From: Defluviicoccus sp. bin129
Lineage (GTDB): Bacteria > Pseudomonadota > Alphaproteobacteria > MPNO01
Direction: 5' to 3'
Assembly: GCA_002239065.1 (NCBI GenBank)
Contig: MPNO01000017.1
Coordinates: 1-64,000, forward strand
DNA length: 64,000 nt
In this document: in pieces, positions 26,406 through 36,358 of the stretch
Layout of the letters: each line of letters begins with the position of its first letter
Numbering within the stretch: position 1 is the stretch's first letter
Notes under the pieces: generated by a model
Database searches by the model: none
Told to the model about the DNA's origin: nothing
The model's input: only the letters and a program-made list of their open reading frames with translations
Made by a program: the position numbers and the translations under genes

Positions 26406-28436
26406 ATGGAATTCCTGACCGCGGCGCTGCCGGCGCTGGGCGAAGCCGCGGGCCTCATCTTCCAGCCCGTCGTTCTCGGATATCTGGTGCTTGGCGTGGT
26501 CATGGGCCTCGCCATCGGCGTGTTTCCGGGGCTCGGCGGGATCGCCGGGCTCTCTTTGCTGCTGCCCTTCATGTTCGGCATGGAGCCGGTGCTCGGCCTT
26601 GCGCTGATGATCGGCATGGTGGCCGTGGTGCCGACTTCCGACACCTTCGCGTCGGTGCTCATGGGCATCCCCGGCTCGTCGGCGTCCCAGGCGACGGTGC
26701 TGGACGGCTTCCCCATGGCGCGCAAGGGCGAGGCGGCGCGGGCGCTGTCCGCCGCCTTCGCCTCCTCGCTGTTCGGCGGGCTGGTCGGCGCCACCTTCCT
26801 CACCGTCTTCATCCTCGCCGCGCGTCCGGTGGTGCTCGCCTTCGGCCTGCCGGAAATGCTGATGGTGACGATCCTCGGGCTCTCCATGGTGGCGATCCTG
26901 GCCGGGCGGATCGCGCTCAAGGGACTCGCCGCGGCCGGGCTCGGTCTGATGGTCGGGACCATCGGCGAGGCGGATGCGGGCGGCAGCCTGCGCATGGCGA
27001 CCTACGAGATCCCCTATCTGACCGACGGGCTGAAGCTGGTGATCGTCGGTCTCGGCATCTTCGCCATCCCCGAGATCGTCTCGCTGCTGCGCCAGGACAA
27101 GTCGATATCGCGCACCGCCACGCTGGGCGGCGGCTGGCTCGATGGGGTGCGGGACTGGTTCGCCAATATCTGGCTGTCGGTCCGCTGTTCGCTGATCGGC
27201 GTCGCGGTCGGCGTGATCCCCGGTCTCGGTGGCTCGGTGGTGGACTGGATCGCCTACGGGCACGCGGTGCAGACCACCAGGGACAAGTCGCAATTCGGCA
27301 AGGGCGAGGTGCGCGGGATCGTCGGGCCCGAGAGCTCGAACAACGCCAAGGAGGGCGGCGGGCTGGTGCCGACCCTGCTGTTCGGCATCCCGGGCTCCGG
27401 CTCGATGGCGGTGTTCATCGGCGCGGTGGCGTTGCTCGGTTCGGGCGATATCGAGGTCGGGCCGTCGATGCTGAAGAACAATCTCGACATCACCTATTCC
27501 ATCGTCTGGCTGCTGGCGCTCGCCAACGTGGTGGGCACCCTGCTCTGCATCGCTTCCTCCAGCGGGATCGCCCGGCTGACCACCATCCGCTTCACCCTGG
27601 TCGCGCCGTTCCTGTTCATGCTGATCGCCTTCGCCGCGTTCCAGTCGGGCCAGGACCTGTTCGACCTGGTGGCGCTGTTCGCGATCGGCCTGATCGGGAT
27701 CTTCCTCCGCCGCTTCGACTGGTCGCGCCCGGCCTTCCTGATCGGCTTCGTGCTGTCGAACCCGGCCGAGACCTTCACCAACCAGGCCTACCAGATCGCC
27801 GCCAGCCGCTTCCGCAGGGGCTTCGAGGAAGGCATCGAGTACATCTTCAGCCCGATCGTCATCGTCCTCCTGGTCGTCACCGTCGTTTCCATCTTCTTCG
27901 GCATCCGCCAGGCCAAGACGATCCAGGCCGAAGGCGACGTGCAGTCGGGCACCAAGCGGGCGCCGCTGGTCTTTCTGCTCCTGTTCACCGCCTATCTGGC
28001 GATCGCCGTCATCGACGCCTCGACGATCCCGGACGATGTGTTCACCGACAAGGTGTTTCCGCTGACCATCGGCGCCATCTCCGTCCTGTGCTGCCTCTTG
28101 CTGCTGTTTCGCATGATGACCCGTCCCGAGACCGACACGATCTTCGCCGACAAGGAGGTTTCCGGGGACGATGCCGAGGCCGGGCACGGGCTGTGGCCGA
28201 CGCTCGCCTGGTTCGGCGGGCTGCTGGTGCTGAGCGCGGTGTTCGGCTTCATCATTGCCCTGGCGGCGTTCCTGCTCGCCTTCTTCCGGATGCGCGCGGG
28301 GCTCGAATGGGGCAGGGCCGCGATCCTGACCGCTTGCGGAATCGCCTTCATGTGCCTGGTTGCCGGATTGCTCAACCGCGACTTTCCGCCGGGGCTGCTG
28401 CAGTCCCTGGTCGAGCTTCCCTGGCCGCTGACCTAG
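26406..28436 (+). CDS. Fused TctA-TctB permease of a TTT transporter
   Basis: A 676-residue membrane protein. Residues about 1-500 are a full TctA large permease with the duplicated family motifs GVFPGLGGIAGLSLLLP and GVIPGLGGSVVDW, plus FGIPGSGSMAVFIGAVAL. Residues about 515-670 carry four more hydrophobic helices with the layout of the small subunit TctB, which is normally a separate gene before tctA. A charged linker (TRPETDTIFADKEVSGDD) lies within the TctB part. The fusion keeps both subunits at a 1:1 ratio. With TctC it imports an organic acid, probably the substrate of the neighbouring methyl-transfer enzymes (inference). Confidence 0.85.
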   Translation: MEFLTAALPALGEAAGLIFQPVVLGYLVLGVVMGLAIGVFPGLGGIAGLSLLLPFMFGMEPVLGLALMIGMVAVVPTSDTFASVLMGIPGSSASQATVLDGFPMARKGEAARALSAAFASSLFGGLVGATFLTVFILAARPVVLAFGLPEMLMVTILGLSMVAILAGRIALKGLAAAGLGLMVGTIGEADAGGSLRMATYEIPYLTDGLKLVIVGLGIFAIPEIVSLLRQDKSISRTATLGGGWLDGVRDWFANIWLSVRCSLIGVAVGVIPGLGGSVVDWIAYGHAVQTTRDKSQFGKGEVRGIVGPESSNNAKEGGGLVPTLLFGIPGSGSMAVFIGAVALLGSGDIEVGPSMLKNNLDITYSIVWLLALANVVGTLLCIASSSGIARLTTIRFTLVAPFLFMLIAFAAFQSGQDLFDLVALFAIGLIGIFLRRFDWSRPAFLIGFVLSNPAETFTNQAYQIAASRFRRGFEEGIEYIFSPIVIVLLVVTVVSIFFGIRQAKTIQAEGDVQSGTKRAPLVFLLLFTAYLAIAVIDASTIPDDVFTDKVFPLTIGAISVLCCLLLLFRMMTRPETDTIFADKEVSGDDAEAGHGLWPTLAWFGGLLVLSAVFGFIIALAAFLLAFFRMRAGLEWGRAAILTACGIAFMCLVAGLLNRDFPPGLLQSLVELPWPLT

Positions 28437-28615
28437 AACGGCTCCCGGTAGACCGCGAGGGTTCCTTCGCACATCCGCGCCCGGGTGAAGCGATCCAGCA
28501 CGCGCGCGCCCGGGCCGCAAGGGCGGGGCGTCGAGTTCGTGTCGCCGAATTCGTTGATCGTCCGCCCCCTCCCGGCTAGCCTCCGTACGGGTTTCAACCG
28601 GCAGGGCGCACGACC

Positions 28616-29419
28616 ATGGAGCTGACCCGCGACCAGATCGACCGGTTCCACGAGACCGGCTACCTGATGCTGCCCAACCTGTTCTCCGCCGACGAGGCGC
28701 AAGTCCTGCGCCGGGCCGCCGCCGAGGTCTACGCGATGGAGCGCGAGGAGGTGGTGCGCGAGAAGGACGGCACCTCGCCGCGCACCGCGTTCGCGGCGCA
28801 TTGCTACCACGAGGCCTTCCGGCGGCTCGGCCGCCACCCGCGGCTGATCGGGCCGGTCATGCAGCTGCTCGACGGGCCGGTCTACATGCACCAGTACAAG
28901 GTCAACGCGAAGGTCGCCTTCGACGGCGACGTCTGGCAGTGGCACCAGGACTACGGCACCTGGTCGCGCGACGACCTGATGCCGGAATCCCGGGCCATGA
29001 ACATCGCGCTGTTCGTCGACGAGGTGAGCGAATTCAACGGCCCGCTGTGGATCATCCCGGGCTCGCATCGCGACGGGGTGTTCGAGGCTGGCCACGATTT
29101 CGAGACCACCAGCTATCCGCTGTGGACGCTGGACAAGGCGACGGTCACCGAGCTTGCCGGGCGCGGCGGCATCTTCTCGGCCAAGGGCGAGGCCGGCAGC
29201 GTGCTGATGTTCCACGGCAACATCGTGCACGCCTCCTCGCCCAACCTGTCGCCCTGGGGGCGGACCATCGTCTATCTGTCGCTGTGCCACGTGGACAACC
29301 ACATCCGGCGCTTCAAGCGGCCCGAATGGATCGCCCATCGGGACTTCGCCCCGATCGAGCCGTTGTCCGACGACTGCCTGACGGCGGCGATGCCGGGCGC
29401 GCCGGAACGGGCGGCGTGA
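28616..29419 (+). CDS. Phytanoyl-CoA-dioxygenase-family 2OG/Fe(II) oxygenase (1)
   Basis: A 267-residue PhyH-type enzyme that would use Fe(II), 2-oxoglutarate and O2 to hydroxylate or demethylate a small molecule. Iron ligands are H110-x-D112 in WHQDYGTW and H205 in HGNIVHAS; R216 in GRTIVY should bind 2-oxoglutarate. The stretch MHQYKVNAKVAFDGDVWQW (quoted in part) is like that of ectoine hydroxylase, so a compatible-solute-like substrate is possible but not proven. The stop overlaps the start of the next gene, so the two are coupled. Confidence 0.88.
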   Translation: MELTRDQIDRFHETGYLMLPNLFSADEAQVLRRAAAEVYAMEREEVVREKDGTSPRTAFAAHCYHEAFRRLGRHPRLIGPVMQLLDGPVYMHQYKVNAKVAFDGDVWQWHQDYGTWSRDDLMPESRAMNIALFVDEVSEFNGPLWIIPGSHRDGVFEAGHDFETTSYPLWTLDKATVTELAGRGGIFSAKGEAGSVLMFHGNIVHASSPNLSPWGRTIVYLSLCHVDNHIRRFKRPEWIAHRDFAPIEPLSDDCLTAAMPGAPERAA

Positions 29420-30777
29420 ACCTCCACCGCCTGCTGCTCCGGCGCGAGGCGGAAGGCGACCCGGTCCGGGTCGGCATCCTCGGCTGCGGCAAGTTCGCTT
29501 CCATGTTCCTGGCCCAGGCGATCCGCACGCCCGGCATCCATGTCGCCGCAATCGCCGATCTCGACCCCGCGGGCGCGCGCGGCAATCTGGCCCGCGTCGG
29601 CTGGCCGGCCGAGCGCTGTGTGGCCGCGGACATCGATGCCGCGCTGCGCACCGGCGGCACCTGGATCGGCGACGACATCGAGGCGCCGTTCCGCCACGGC
29701 GCGATCGACCTCGTGGTCGACGCTACCGGCGATCCGCCGGCGGGCGTGCGCCACGCGCTGCTCGCCTGCGAGACCGGCAAGTCGATCGTCATGGTCAATG
29801 TCGAGGCCGACGCGCTCGCCGGGCCGCTGCTGGCCGAGAAGGCGCGCGAGGCCGGCATCGTCTACTCGCTCGCCTATGGCGACCAGCCGGCGCTGATCTG
29901 CGACCTGGTCGACTGGGCGCGGGCCTGCGGCTTCGCGGTGACGGCGGCGGGGCGGGGCCACAAATGGCTGCCCCGATACCAGTTCTACACGCCGGACAAT
30001 GTGTGGGACGGCTACGGGCTGACCGCCGACGAGGCCCGGGAGGGCGGCCTCAACCCCAAGATGTTCACCTCCTTCCTCGACGGCACCAAGCCGGCGATCG
30101 AGAGCGCCGCCGTCGCCAACGCCACCGGCCTGACGGCGGCGCCCGAGGGGCTCGCCTACCCGCCGGCCAGGATCGATGCGCTGCCCGAAATCTGCCGGCC
30201 GCGCGGCGAGGGCGGCGCGCTGCACCACAAGGGTCAGGTGGAGGTCGTGTCGTCGCTCGAACGCGACGGCCGGCCGCTCGATTACGACATCCGCTTCGGC
30301 GTCTTCGTCGCCTTCGAGGCGGACAGCGACTACATCGCCCGCTGCTTCCGCGAATACGGCGTCAGGACCGACGCGACCGGCCGCTACGCGGCGATGTACA
30401 AGCGCTGGCACCTGATCGGGCTGGAGCTCGGCATCAGCGTCGCCAGCGTGGCCCTGCGCGGCGAGCCGACGGGTGCGGCGACCGGCTGGCGGGCCGATGC
30501 GGCGGCCGTCGCCAAGCGCGACCTGCTTCCGGGCGAGCTGCTCGACGGCGAGGGCGGCTACACCGTCTCGGGCCGGCTGATGCCGGCCGCGGATTCGCTG
30601 ACGCAGGCCGCCCTGCCGATGGGGCTCACCCACGGCGTGCGCGTGGTCGAGCCGGTCGCGAAGGGACATCTGGTCCGCTGGTCCGACGTGGCGGCCGACC
30701 CCGCGGACCCCGCGATACGGCTTCGCCGCGAAATGGAAGAACGCTACGGGCCGGCGCTCATGGAGGCCGCCGAGTAG
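29416..30777 (+). CDS. NAD(P)-dependent dehydrogenase with C-terminal SAF domain
   Basis: A 453-residue protein with a Rossmann domain (VRVGILGCGKFASMF, residues about 18-32), a homoserine-dehydrogenase-like middle (VVDATGDPPAGVRHAL, IVMVNVEADALAG) and a C-terminal SAF/antifreeze-like domain (KRDLLPGELLDGEGGY onwards). Related proteins are annotated as SAF-domain oxidoreductases or homoserine-dehydrogenase-like enzymes. The GTG start at 29416 overlaps the PhyH stop in GTGA. The tight coupling suggests that it oxidises or reduces the hydroxylated product of the PhyH enzyme. Confidence 0.82.
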   Translation: MNLHRLLLRREAEGDPVRVGILGCGKFASMFLAQAIRTPGIHVAAIADLDPAGARGNLARVGWPAERCVAADIDAALRTGGTWIGDDIEAPFRHGAIDLVVDATGDPPAGVRHALLACETGKSIVMVNVEADALAGPLLAEKAREAGIVYSLAYGDQPALICDLVDWARACGFAVTAAGRGHKWLPRYQFYTPDNVWDGYGLTADEAREGGLNPKMFTSFLDGTKPAIESAAVANATGLTAAPEGLAYPPARIDALPEICRPRGEGGALHHKGQVEVVSSLERDGRPLDYDIRFGVFVAFEADSDYIARCFREYGVRTDATGRYAAMYKRWHLIGLELGISVASVALRGEPTGAATGWRADAAAVAKRDLLPGELLDGEGGYTVSGRLMPAADSLTQAALPMGLTHGVRVVEPVAKGHLVRWSDVAADPADPAIRLRREMEERYGPALMEAAE

Positions 30778-30795
30778 GCTCCCGGGCTCGGGGGA

Positions 30796-32391
30796 TCACG
30801 CCGCTTCCCTGATCATGTCGGCGGCCTTCTCGCCGATCATGATGGCGGGCGCGTTGGTGTTGCCGCCGACGATGGTCGGCATGATCGAGCAGTCGGCGAC
30901 CCGCAGCCCCTCGATGCCCCGGACGCGCAGCTCCGCGTCGACCACCGCCATGTCGTCGGTCCCCATCCGGCAAGTGCCCACGGGATGGAAGATCGTCGTC
31001 CCGAAGCGCCGGATATAGGCGGCGAGATCCTCGTCGCTCCGAACCCCCTCGCCGGGCTCGACCTCGCGGGGCCGGTATTTTGCGAACGCATCGGCGTGAA
31101 CGATCCGCCTGGCCTCCTTGAAGCCGGTGCGCAGCACCCGGAGGTCCTCTTCCTCGGAGAAGAAGCGCGGATCGATGACCGGCGGCGCGTCGGGGTCGGC
31201 GGAGGCGAGGCTCACGGTTCCCCGACTCTTCGGCCTCAGCAGCACCGCGAAGGCCGAGTAGCCGTGACCGTACTCGATCATCTTCGGCGGCGGCGCGCGA
31301 TGGCCGGGCACGAAGACCAGCTGGATATCGGGCCGGTCGAGGCCGGGCTCGGTCCGGATGAACCCGCCCGATTCGATCAGATTGGACGAGTAGATGCCGC
31401 GCCGCGCGAAGACGTATTTGAAGGCGTCCAGCGCGAGCGACGGCATCCTGGGCCACGAGAACCCCCACGGGACGCGCGACTCGGTGCGCATCATGGCGAG
31501 GATCGCGATGTGGTCCTGCAGGTTCTTGCCGACGCCCGGCAGGCGATGGACGGTCTCGATGCCGTGACCGGCGAGCTCCTCGCGGTCGCCGATCCCGGAC
31601 AGCATCAGGATCTTGGGCGACGCGATGGCGCCCGCCGAGAGGATGACCTCGCGGCGCGCCTCGGCCGCCCGCCCGTCGCCGAGATCGACGCCGGTCGCGC
31701 GCCCGTTCTCCAGGCGGATCCGGCTCACCGCGGCGCCGGTCATGACGGTGAAGTTCGCGCGCTTCATCGCCGGGCGCACATAGGCCATCGCGGTCGACCA
31801 GCGGCGCCCGTTCTTCTGGGTCACCTGGTGCTGGCCCACCCCCTCCTGGGTATCCCCGTTGAAGTCGGGGTTGTGCCGGTGCTGGAGCGACTCCGCGGCG
31901 GCGACGAAATCCTTCTCCAGCGGGCTCGCGATGTTGCAGAAGGTGACGTTGAGCGGCCCGCCGGTGCCGTGGTGCTCGCTGTCGCCATACTGTTCGTTGT
32001 TCTCCGCCTTGAGGAAATAGGGCTTTACGTCGGCCCATGACCAGCCCGGATTGCCGAGCTCCGCCCATTCGTCGTAGTCGAGCGGGTTGCCGCGGATATA
32101 GACCATGGCGTTGATCGAGCTCGTCCCGCCCAGGGTCCTGCCGCGAGGGACGAAGATCTCGCGGCCGTTCATCGTCTCCTGCGGCCGGGTGGAGAACCGC
32201 CAGTTGACCTTGCGGTGTCTGGGCAGGCGCATGACCCCCATCGGCACGTGGATGAAGGGGCTGCGGTCGGGCGGTCCCGCCTCCAGCAGGCATACCGAGA
32301 CCGACGGGTCCTCGCTCAACCGGTTGGCGATCACCGCCCCGGCCGAACCGGCCCCGATGACGACGTAGTCGAATGCGGGCGTTTCAGTCAT
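30796..32391 (-). CDS. GMC-family FAD oxidoreductase (1), choline-dehydrogenase-like
   Basis: A 531-residue glucose-methanol-choline oxidoreductase, similar to choline and alcohol dehydrogenases. The FAD motif is DYVVIGAGSAGAVIANRLSED (quoted in part) at the N-terminus. GMC signature 1 contains GRTLGGTSSINAM and signature 2 SAGAIASPKILMLSGIG. The active-site His is in FHPVGTCRMG, and the second conserved residue in NTNAPAIMIGEKAADMI. No signal peptide is present. It is first in a possible minus-strand pair with an aldo/keto reductase upstream, 30 bases apart. It should oxidise an alcohol; the substrate is unknown. Confidence 0.9.
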   Translation of the reverse strand: MTETPAFDYVVIGAGSAGAVIANRLSEDPSVSVCLLEAGPPDRSPFIHVPMGVMRLPRHRKVNWRFSTRPQETMNGREIFVPRGRTLGGTSSINAMVYIRGNPLDYDEWAELGNPGWSWADVKPYFLKAENNEQYGDSEHHGTGGPLNVTFCNIASPLEKDFVAAAESLQHRHNPDFNGDTQEGVGQHQVTQKNGRRWSTAMAYVRPAMKRANFTVMTGAAVSRIRLENGRATGVDLGDGRAAEARREVILSAGAIASPKILMLSGIGDREELAGHGIETVHRLPGVGKNLQDHIAILAMMRTESRVPWGFSWPRMPSLALDAFKYVFARRGIYSSNLIESGGFIRTEPGLDRPDIQLVFVPGHRAPPPKMIEYGHGYSAFAVLLRPKSRGTVSLASADPDAPPVIDPRFFSEEEDLRVLRTGFKEARRIVHADAFAKYRPREVEPGEGVRSDEDLAAYIRRFGTTIFHPVGTCRMGTDDMAVVDAELRVRGIEGLRVADCSIMPTIVGGNTNAPAIMIGEKAADMIREAA

Positions 32392-32421
32392 TTCGGATTT
32401 CCTGTCCCGTGCGTGCGCCGC

Positions 32422-33432
32422 TCAGGCGACGATCGGCCTGCGCCCTTGTACCGGGTAGCGGGGCCAGGTATAGCCCGGCGTCGCGGGATGGCCGGGCGCC
32501 ACCAGCTTGTCGCAGAACGCCTCGTCGCGCGCGGTGAACGCGGCATCGAGCGCCCCGAGATAGGCCTCCCACTGCGCCACCGTGCGGGGGCCGGCGATGA
32601 CGCTCGAGACCAGCCGGTTGTTGAGCAGCCACTGAATCGCGAAATCCGCAACCGTCATGCCGCGCCCGGCGATTCGTCGCTCGATCCTCGACACTGCGCG
32701 GAACGACTCCATCTGCATGTCGCGGTCGAGGATGCTGGCGTCGCCCCGCCCGGCGCGGCTGTCGGCGGGCGGCTCGCCTTGGGGACGGTATTTGCCGGTG
32801 AGCACACCGCGGGCCAGCGGGGAGTATGGCGCGACGCCGATCCCGTAATACTCGCAGGCCGGCAGCAGGTCCGATTCCGGCTGCCGGTTGACCAGGTTGT
32901 AGAGCGGCTGGGCAACCACCGGGCGCGGCGTGCCCAGCTTGTCGCAGAGCCGGATCAGCTCGCCCACCTGCCAGGCGCGGTGATTGGAAAACCCCCAATA
33001 GGAGGCCTTGCCGCTGGCGACGATGTCGCCCATCGCGCCCACGCTCTCCTCCAACGGCGTATCCCAGTCGACATGGTGCATGTAGTAGATGTCGACATAA
33101 TCGGTGCCCAGCCGGTCGAGCGACCGGTCGATCGCCTCCAGCATCCATTTCCGCGACAGCCCGAGCTTGCGTTCCGGCGGGCCGTCCTGCTGGCCGACCT
33201 TGCTGGCCAGGATCCAGCTCCGCCGGTCTTCGGCCAGCAGCGGGCCCAGCATCGCCTCGGACTTGCCGCCGTTATAGGCATCGGCGGTGTCGATGAAGTT
33301 GACGCCGCGCTCGCGCGCGATCTCCACCATCCTGCGCGCCTCGGCCTCGCCCGTGGTGGCGCCGAAATTCATCGTGCCGAGACAGATGGTCGAGACCCGG
33401 AGGCCGCTCTCGCCGAGGTAGCGATAGTCCAT
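32422..33432 (-). CDS. Aldo/keto reductase
   Basis: A 336-residue NADPH-dependent reductase of the YghZ/Tas-like AKR group. The catalytic tetrad is visible: Asp and Tyr in DTADAYNGGKSE, Lys in LASKVG and His in YYMHHVDWDTP. The C-terminal cofactor-binding stretch VSSVIAGPRTVAQWEAYLGA is typical. It starts at ATG 33432 and opens a minus-strand pair with the GMC gene. The pair may interconvert an alcohol and a carbonyl group. Confidence 0.9.
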   Translation of the reverse strand: MDYRYLGESGLRVSTICLGTMNFGATTGEAEARRMVEIARERGVNFIDTADAYNGGKSEAMLGPLLAEDRRSWILASKVGQQDGPPERKLGLSRKWMLEAIDRSLDRLGTDYVDIYYMHHVDWDTPLEESVGAMGDIVASGKASYWGFSNHRAWQVGELIRLCDKLGTPRPVVAQPLYNLVNRQPESDLLPACEYYGIGVAPYSPLARGVLTGKYRPQGEPPADSRAGRGDASILDRDMQMESFRAVSRIERRIAGRGMTVADFAIQWLLNNRLVSSVIAGPRTVAQWEAYLGALDAAFTARDEAFCDKLVAPGHPATPGYTWPRYPVQGRRPIVA

Positions 33433-33529
33433 TCGTTTCTCCCTGCACTCCGGCCGGGGTTGCCGCCCCGCCCCCGGGACACACTACCCGGACGCCCCGC
33501 CGTGTCGACGGCGAAATCGTGCGCCAAGG

Positions 33530-33558
33530 TTGACACGGTGCGGCGAGCCGTAGCGACT
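33530..33558 (+). promoter_or_regulatory. Possible promoter for the liv operon
   Basis: TTGACA at 33530-33535 matches the -35 consensus exactly. The -10 is poor: TAGCGA at 15-base spacing or GCGACT at 17. It lies 50-80 bases before livH in the 175-base gap between divergent units. Only weak support. Confidence 0.3.
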
Positions 33559-33607
33559 CACCCCGGGTTCGGCCCCATCCGCGATCGGGGCGGTTCGGAG
33601 CAGGCGC

Positions 33608-34483
33608 TTGGAGAATCTTCAGCTCGCTGTCAGCGGTCTCGCCAATGGCTGCATATACGGCCTGATCGCGCTCGGCTTCGTGCTGATCTACAAGGCCACC
33701 GAGCAGGTCAATTTCGCGCAGGGCGACCTGATGATGCTGGGCGCGTTCATCGCGCTGGCGCTCGGCAACGACTCCCATATCGGCGCGCCCTTCTGGGTCG
33801 CCTGCGCCGGGGCGGTGCTCGCGATGGCGGCACTCGGCTGGTCGCTGGAACGCGTCGTCCTGCGGCCGATACTCGGCCAGCCCCAGATCGCCGCGATGAT
33901 CCTGACCATCGCGCTCGGCTTCGTGCTGCGTTTCGTCGCCGGCGCCATCTGGGGCCACGACCCGCTGGCCCTGGAAACCCCCATCGCGGGCGCGAATTTC
34001 AGCCTCGGCGGGTTGATCCTCGGGGCGGACGAGATCGCGGCGATCGTCGTCACCCTGCTCCTGACCGGTCTTCTCTTCGCGTTCTTCAGCCGCACCCGGC
34101 TCGGTGTCGCCATGCAGGCCTCCAGCCAGAACCAGCTCGCCGCCTACTACATGGGCATCCCGGTGAAGCGGGTTCACGGGCTGACCTGGGCGCTGGCCGG
34201 CGCCACGGCCGCGGTGGCGGGGATCCTGTTCGCGTCCAAGGGCTCGATAGACCCGGGCACCGGCTTCCTCGGCATCAAGGCGTTCGCCGCCGCCGTGATC
34301 GGCGGGTTCGGGTCGCTGCCCGGGGCGCTGGCGGGCGGGCTGATCGTGGGACTCATAGAGCCCTTCGCGAGCCGCTACATCTCCGCCGGCTACGCGCAGA
34401 TCGCACCCTACGCGGTGATGATCCTGGTGCTGGTCGTCCGCCCGCACGGCATATTCGCGCAAGTGAGCGCGAAGAAGGTCTGA
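33608..34483 (+). CDS. livH: Branched-chain-type ABC permease LivH
   Basis: A 291-residue inner-membrane permease of the HAAT (LivH/LivM) family with eight or nine hydrophobic helices. Family signatures are GLANGCIYGLIALGFVLIYKATEQVNFAQGDL (quoted in part) and AAVIGGFGSLPGALAGGLIVG. The start is TTG 33608; the first helix begins right after it and no better start exists. It forms the channel with LivM. Neighbours include an acyl-CoA synthetase, so the substrate may be a carboxylic acid rather than an amino acid. Confidence 0.93.
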   Translation: MENLQLAVSGLANGCIYGLIALGFVLIYKATEQVNFAQGDLMMLGAFIALALGNDSHIGAPFWVACAGAVLAMAALGWSLERVVLRPILGQPQIAAMILTIALGFVLRFVAGAIWGHDPLALETPIAGANFSLGGLILGADEIAAIVVTLLLTGLLFAFFSRTRLGVAMQASSQNQLAAYYMGIPVKRVHGLTWALAGATAAVAGILFASKGSIDPGTGFLGIKAFAAAVIGGFGSLPGALAGGLIVGLIEPFASRYISAGYAQIAPYAVMILVLVVRPHGIFAQVSAKKV

Positions 34484-34487
34484 GCCG

Positions 34488-35584
34488 GTGCGGGTCCATT
34501 TCAAGACCGGCTACGATCACGACATCCGCCTGTTCCCGGACGCACGCGAGGCGTTGCGCTACGCCGCGCTTCTCGCCGTCGCCATCGCGCTTCCCGTCCT
34601 GCTCGACGACTTCCTGCTCGGCGAGGCGACGAACGTGCTGATCTGGGCGATCGCCGGGATGGGGCTGATGCTGCTCACCGGACATGCCGGGCAGCCGAGC
34701 CTCGGCCATGCGGCGTTCCTCGCCGCCGGCTGCTACGCCAACGCCATCCTGATGGACCGCTTCGGCCTGCCTTTCCTCGCCTCCTTCGCGCTGGCCGGGA
34801 TCCTCACCGGGCTGATCGGCGTGCTGATCGCCATCCCGGCGCTTCGGCTGCACGGCATCTATCTCGCCATCGCCACGCTCGCGCTCTCGATCCTGACCGA
34901 GGACATCGTCGTGCTGGCCGAGCCCTGGACCGGCGGGGTGGCCGGCATGACGGCGCCGCCCATCTCGATCGCCGGTGTGGAGGTCGACCGGCTGGCCTCG
35001 CCCGACCTGTTCTACTGGCTATGCCTCGCCGTCGCCGTGCTGGTGACGCTGGGCTACCGCAACATCCTGCGCGCGCCGCTCGGGCGCGCGTTCGTGTCGA
35101 TCCGCGATTCCGAGATCTCCGCCCAGGCCATGGGGGTGGACCCGGCGCGCACCAAGGCGGCGGCCTTCGGGCTGTCCTGCATGACCACCGGCTGGGCCGG
35201 CGCGCTGATGGGACATTTCTTCTTCACCTTCAACCACGAGGTCTTCACCGTGGTGATCTCGATCCAGCTCCTGCTGATGATCGTGATCGGCGGTCTCGGC
35301 TCGATCCACGGCGCCTATTACGGCGCGGCGGTGGTCGGGATCGTGCCGCAGGCGATCAACCTCGCGCGCGACGCGGTCGCCGGGGCGCTCGGCGGCGGCG
35401 CGGTCGCGATCCCCGGACTCGAGACCGGAATCTTCGGGCTGATCCTGATAGTCTTCATCCTGTTCGAGCCGCTCGGCATCCACGGCCGGCTCGTCAAGTG
35501 GAGACTCTATTTCGAGCTGTTCCCGTTCTATCGCCGCGACATGTTTCGCCGTCAACGGAGCTATTTGAAGACCGAGCGGCTGCG

Positions 35585-35588
<4 letters not shown>
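34488..35588 (+). CDS. livM: Branched-chain-type ABC permease LivM
   Basis: A 366-residue inner-membrane permease. The N-terminal 45 residues are hydrophilic, then several helices follow with the family signatures GLMLLTGHAGQPSLGHAAFLA and MIVIGGLGSIHGAYYGAAVVG (both quoted in part). Its GTG start is 4 bases after the livH stop, and the stop overlaps the livG start, so all are co-translated. It pairs with LivH to form the membrane channel. Confidence 0.93.

Positions 35589-36354
<766 letters not shown>

Positions 36355-36358
<4 letters not shown>

Noticed and set aside
26328-28520. 730-codon open frame antisense to the fused TctA-TctB gene
   Set aside because: Its composition is that of an antisense shadow, and the plus strand encodes an unmistakable membrane permease.
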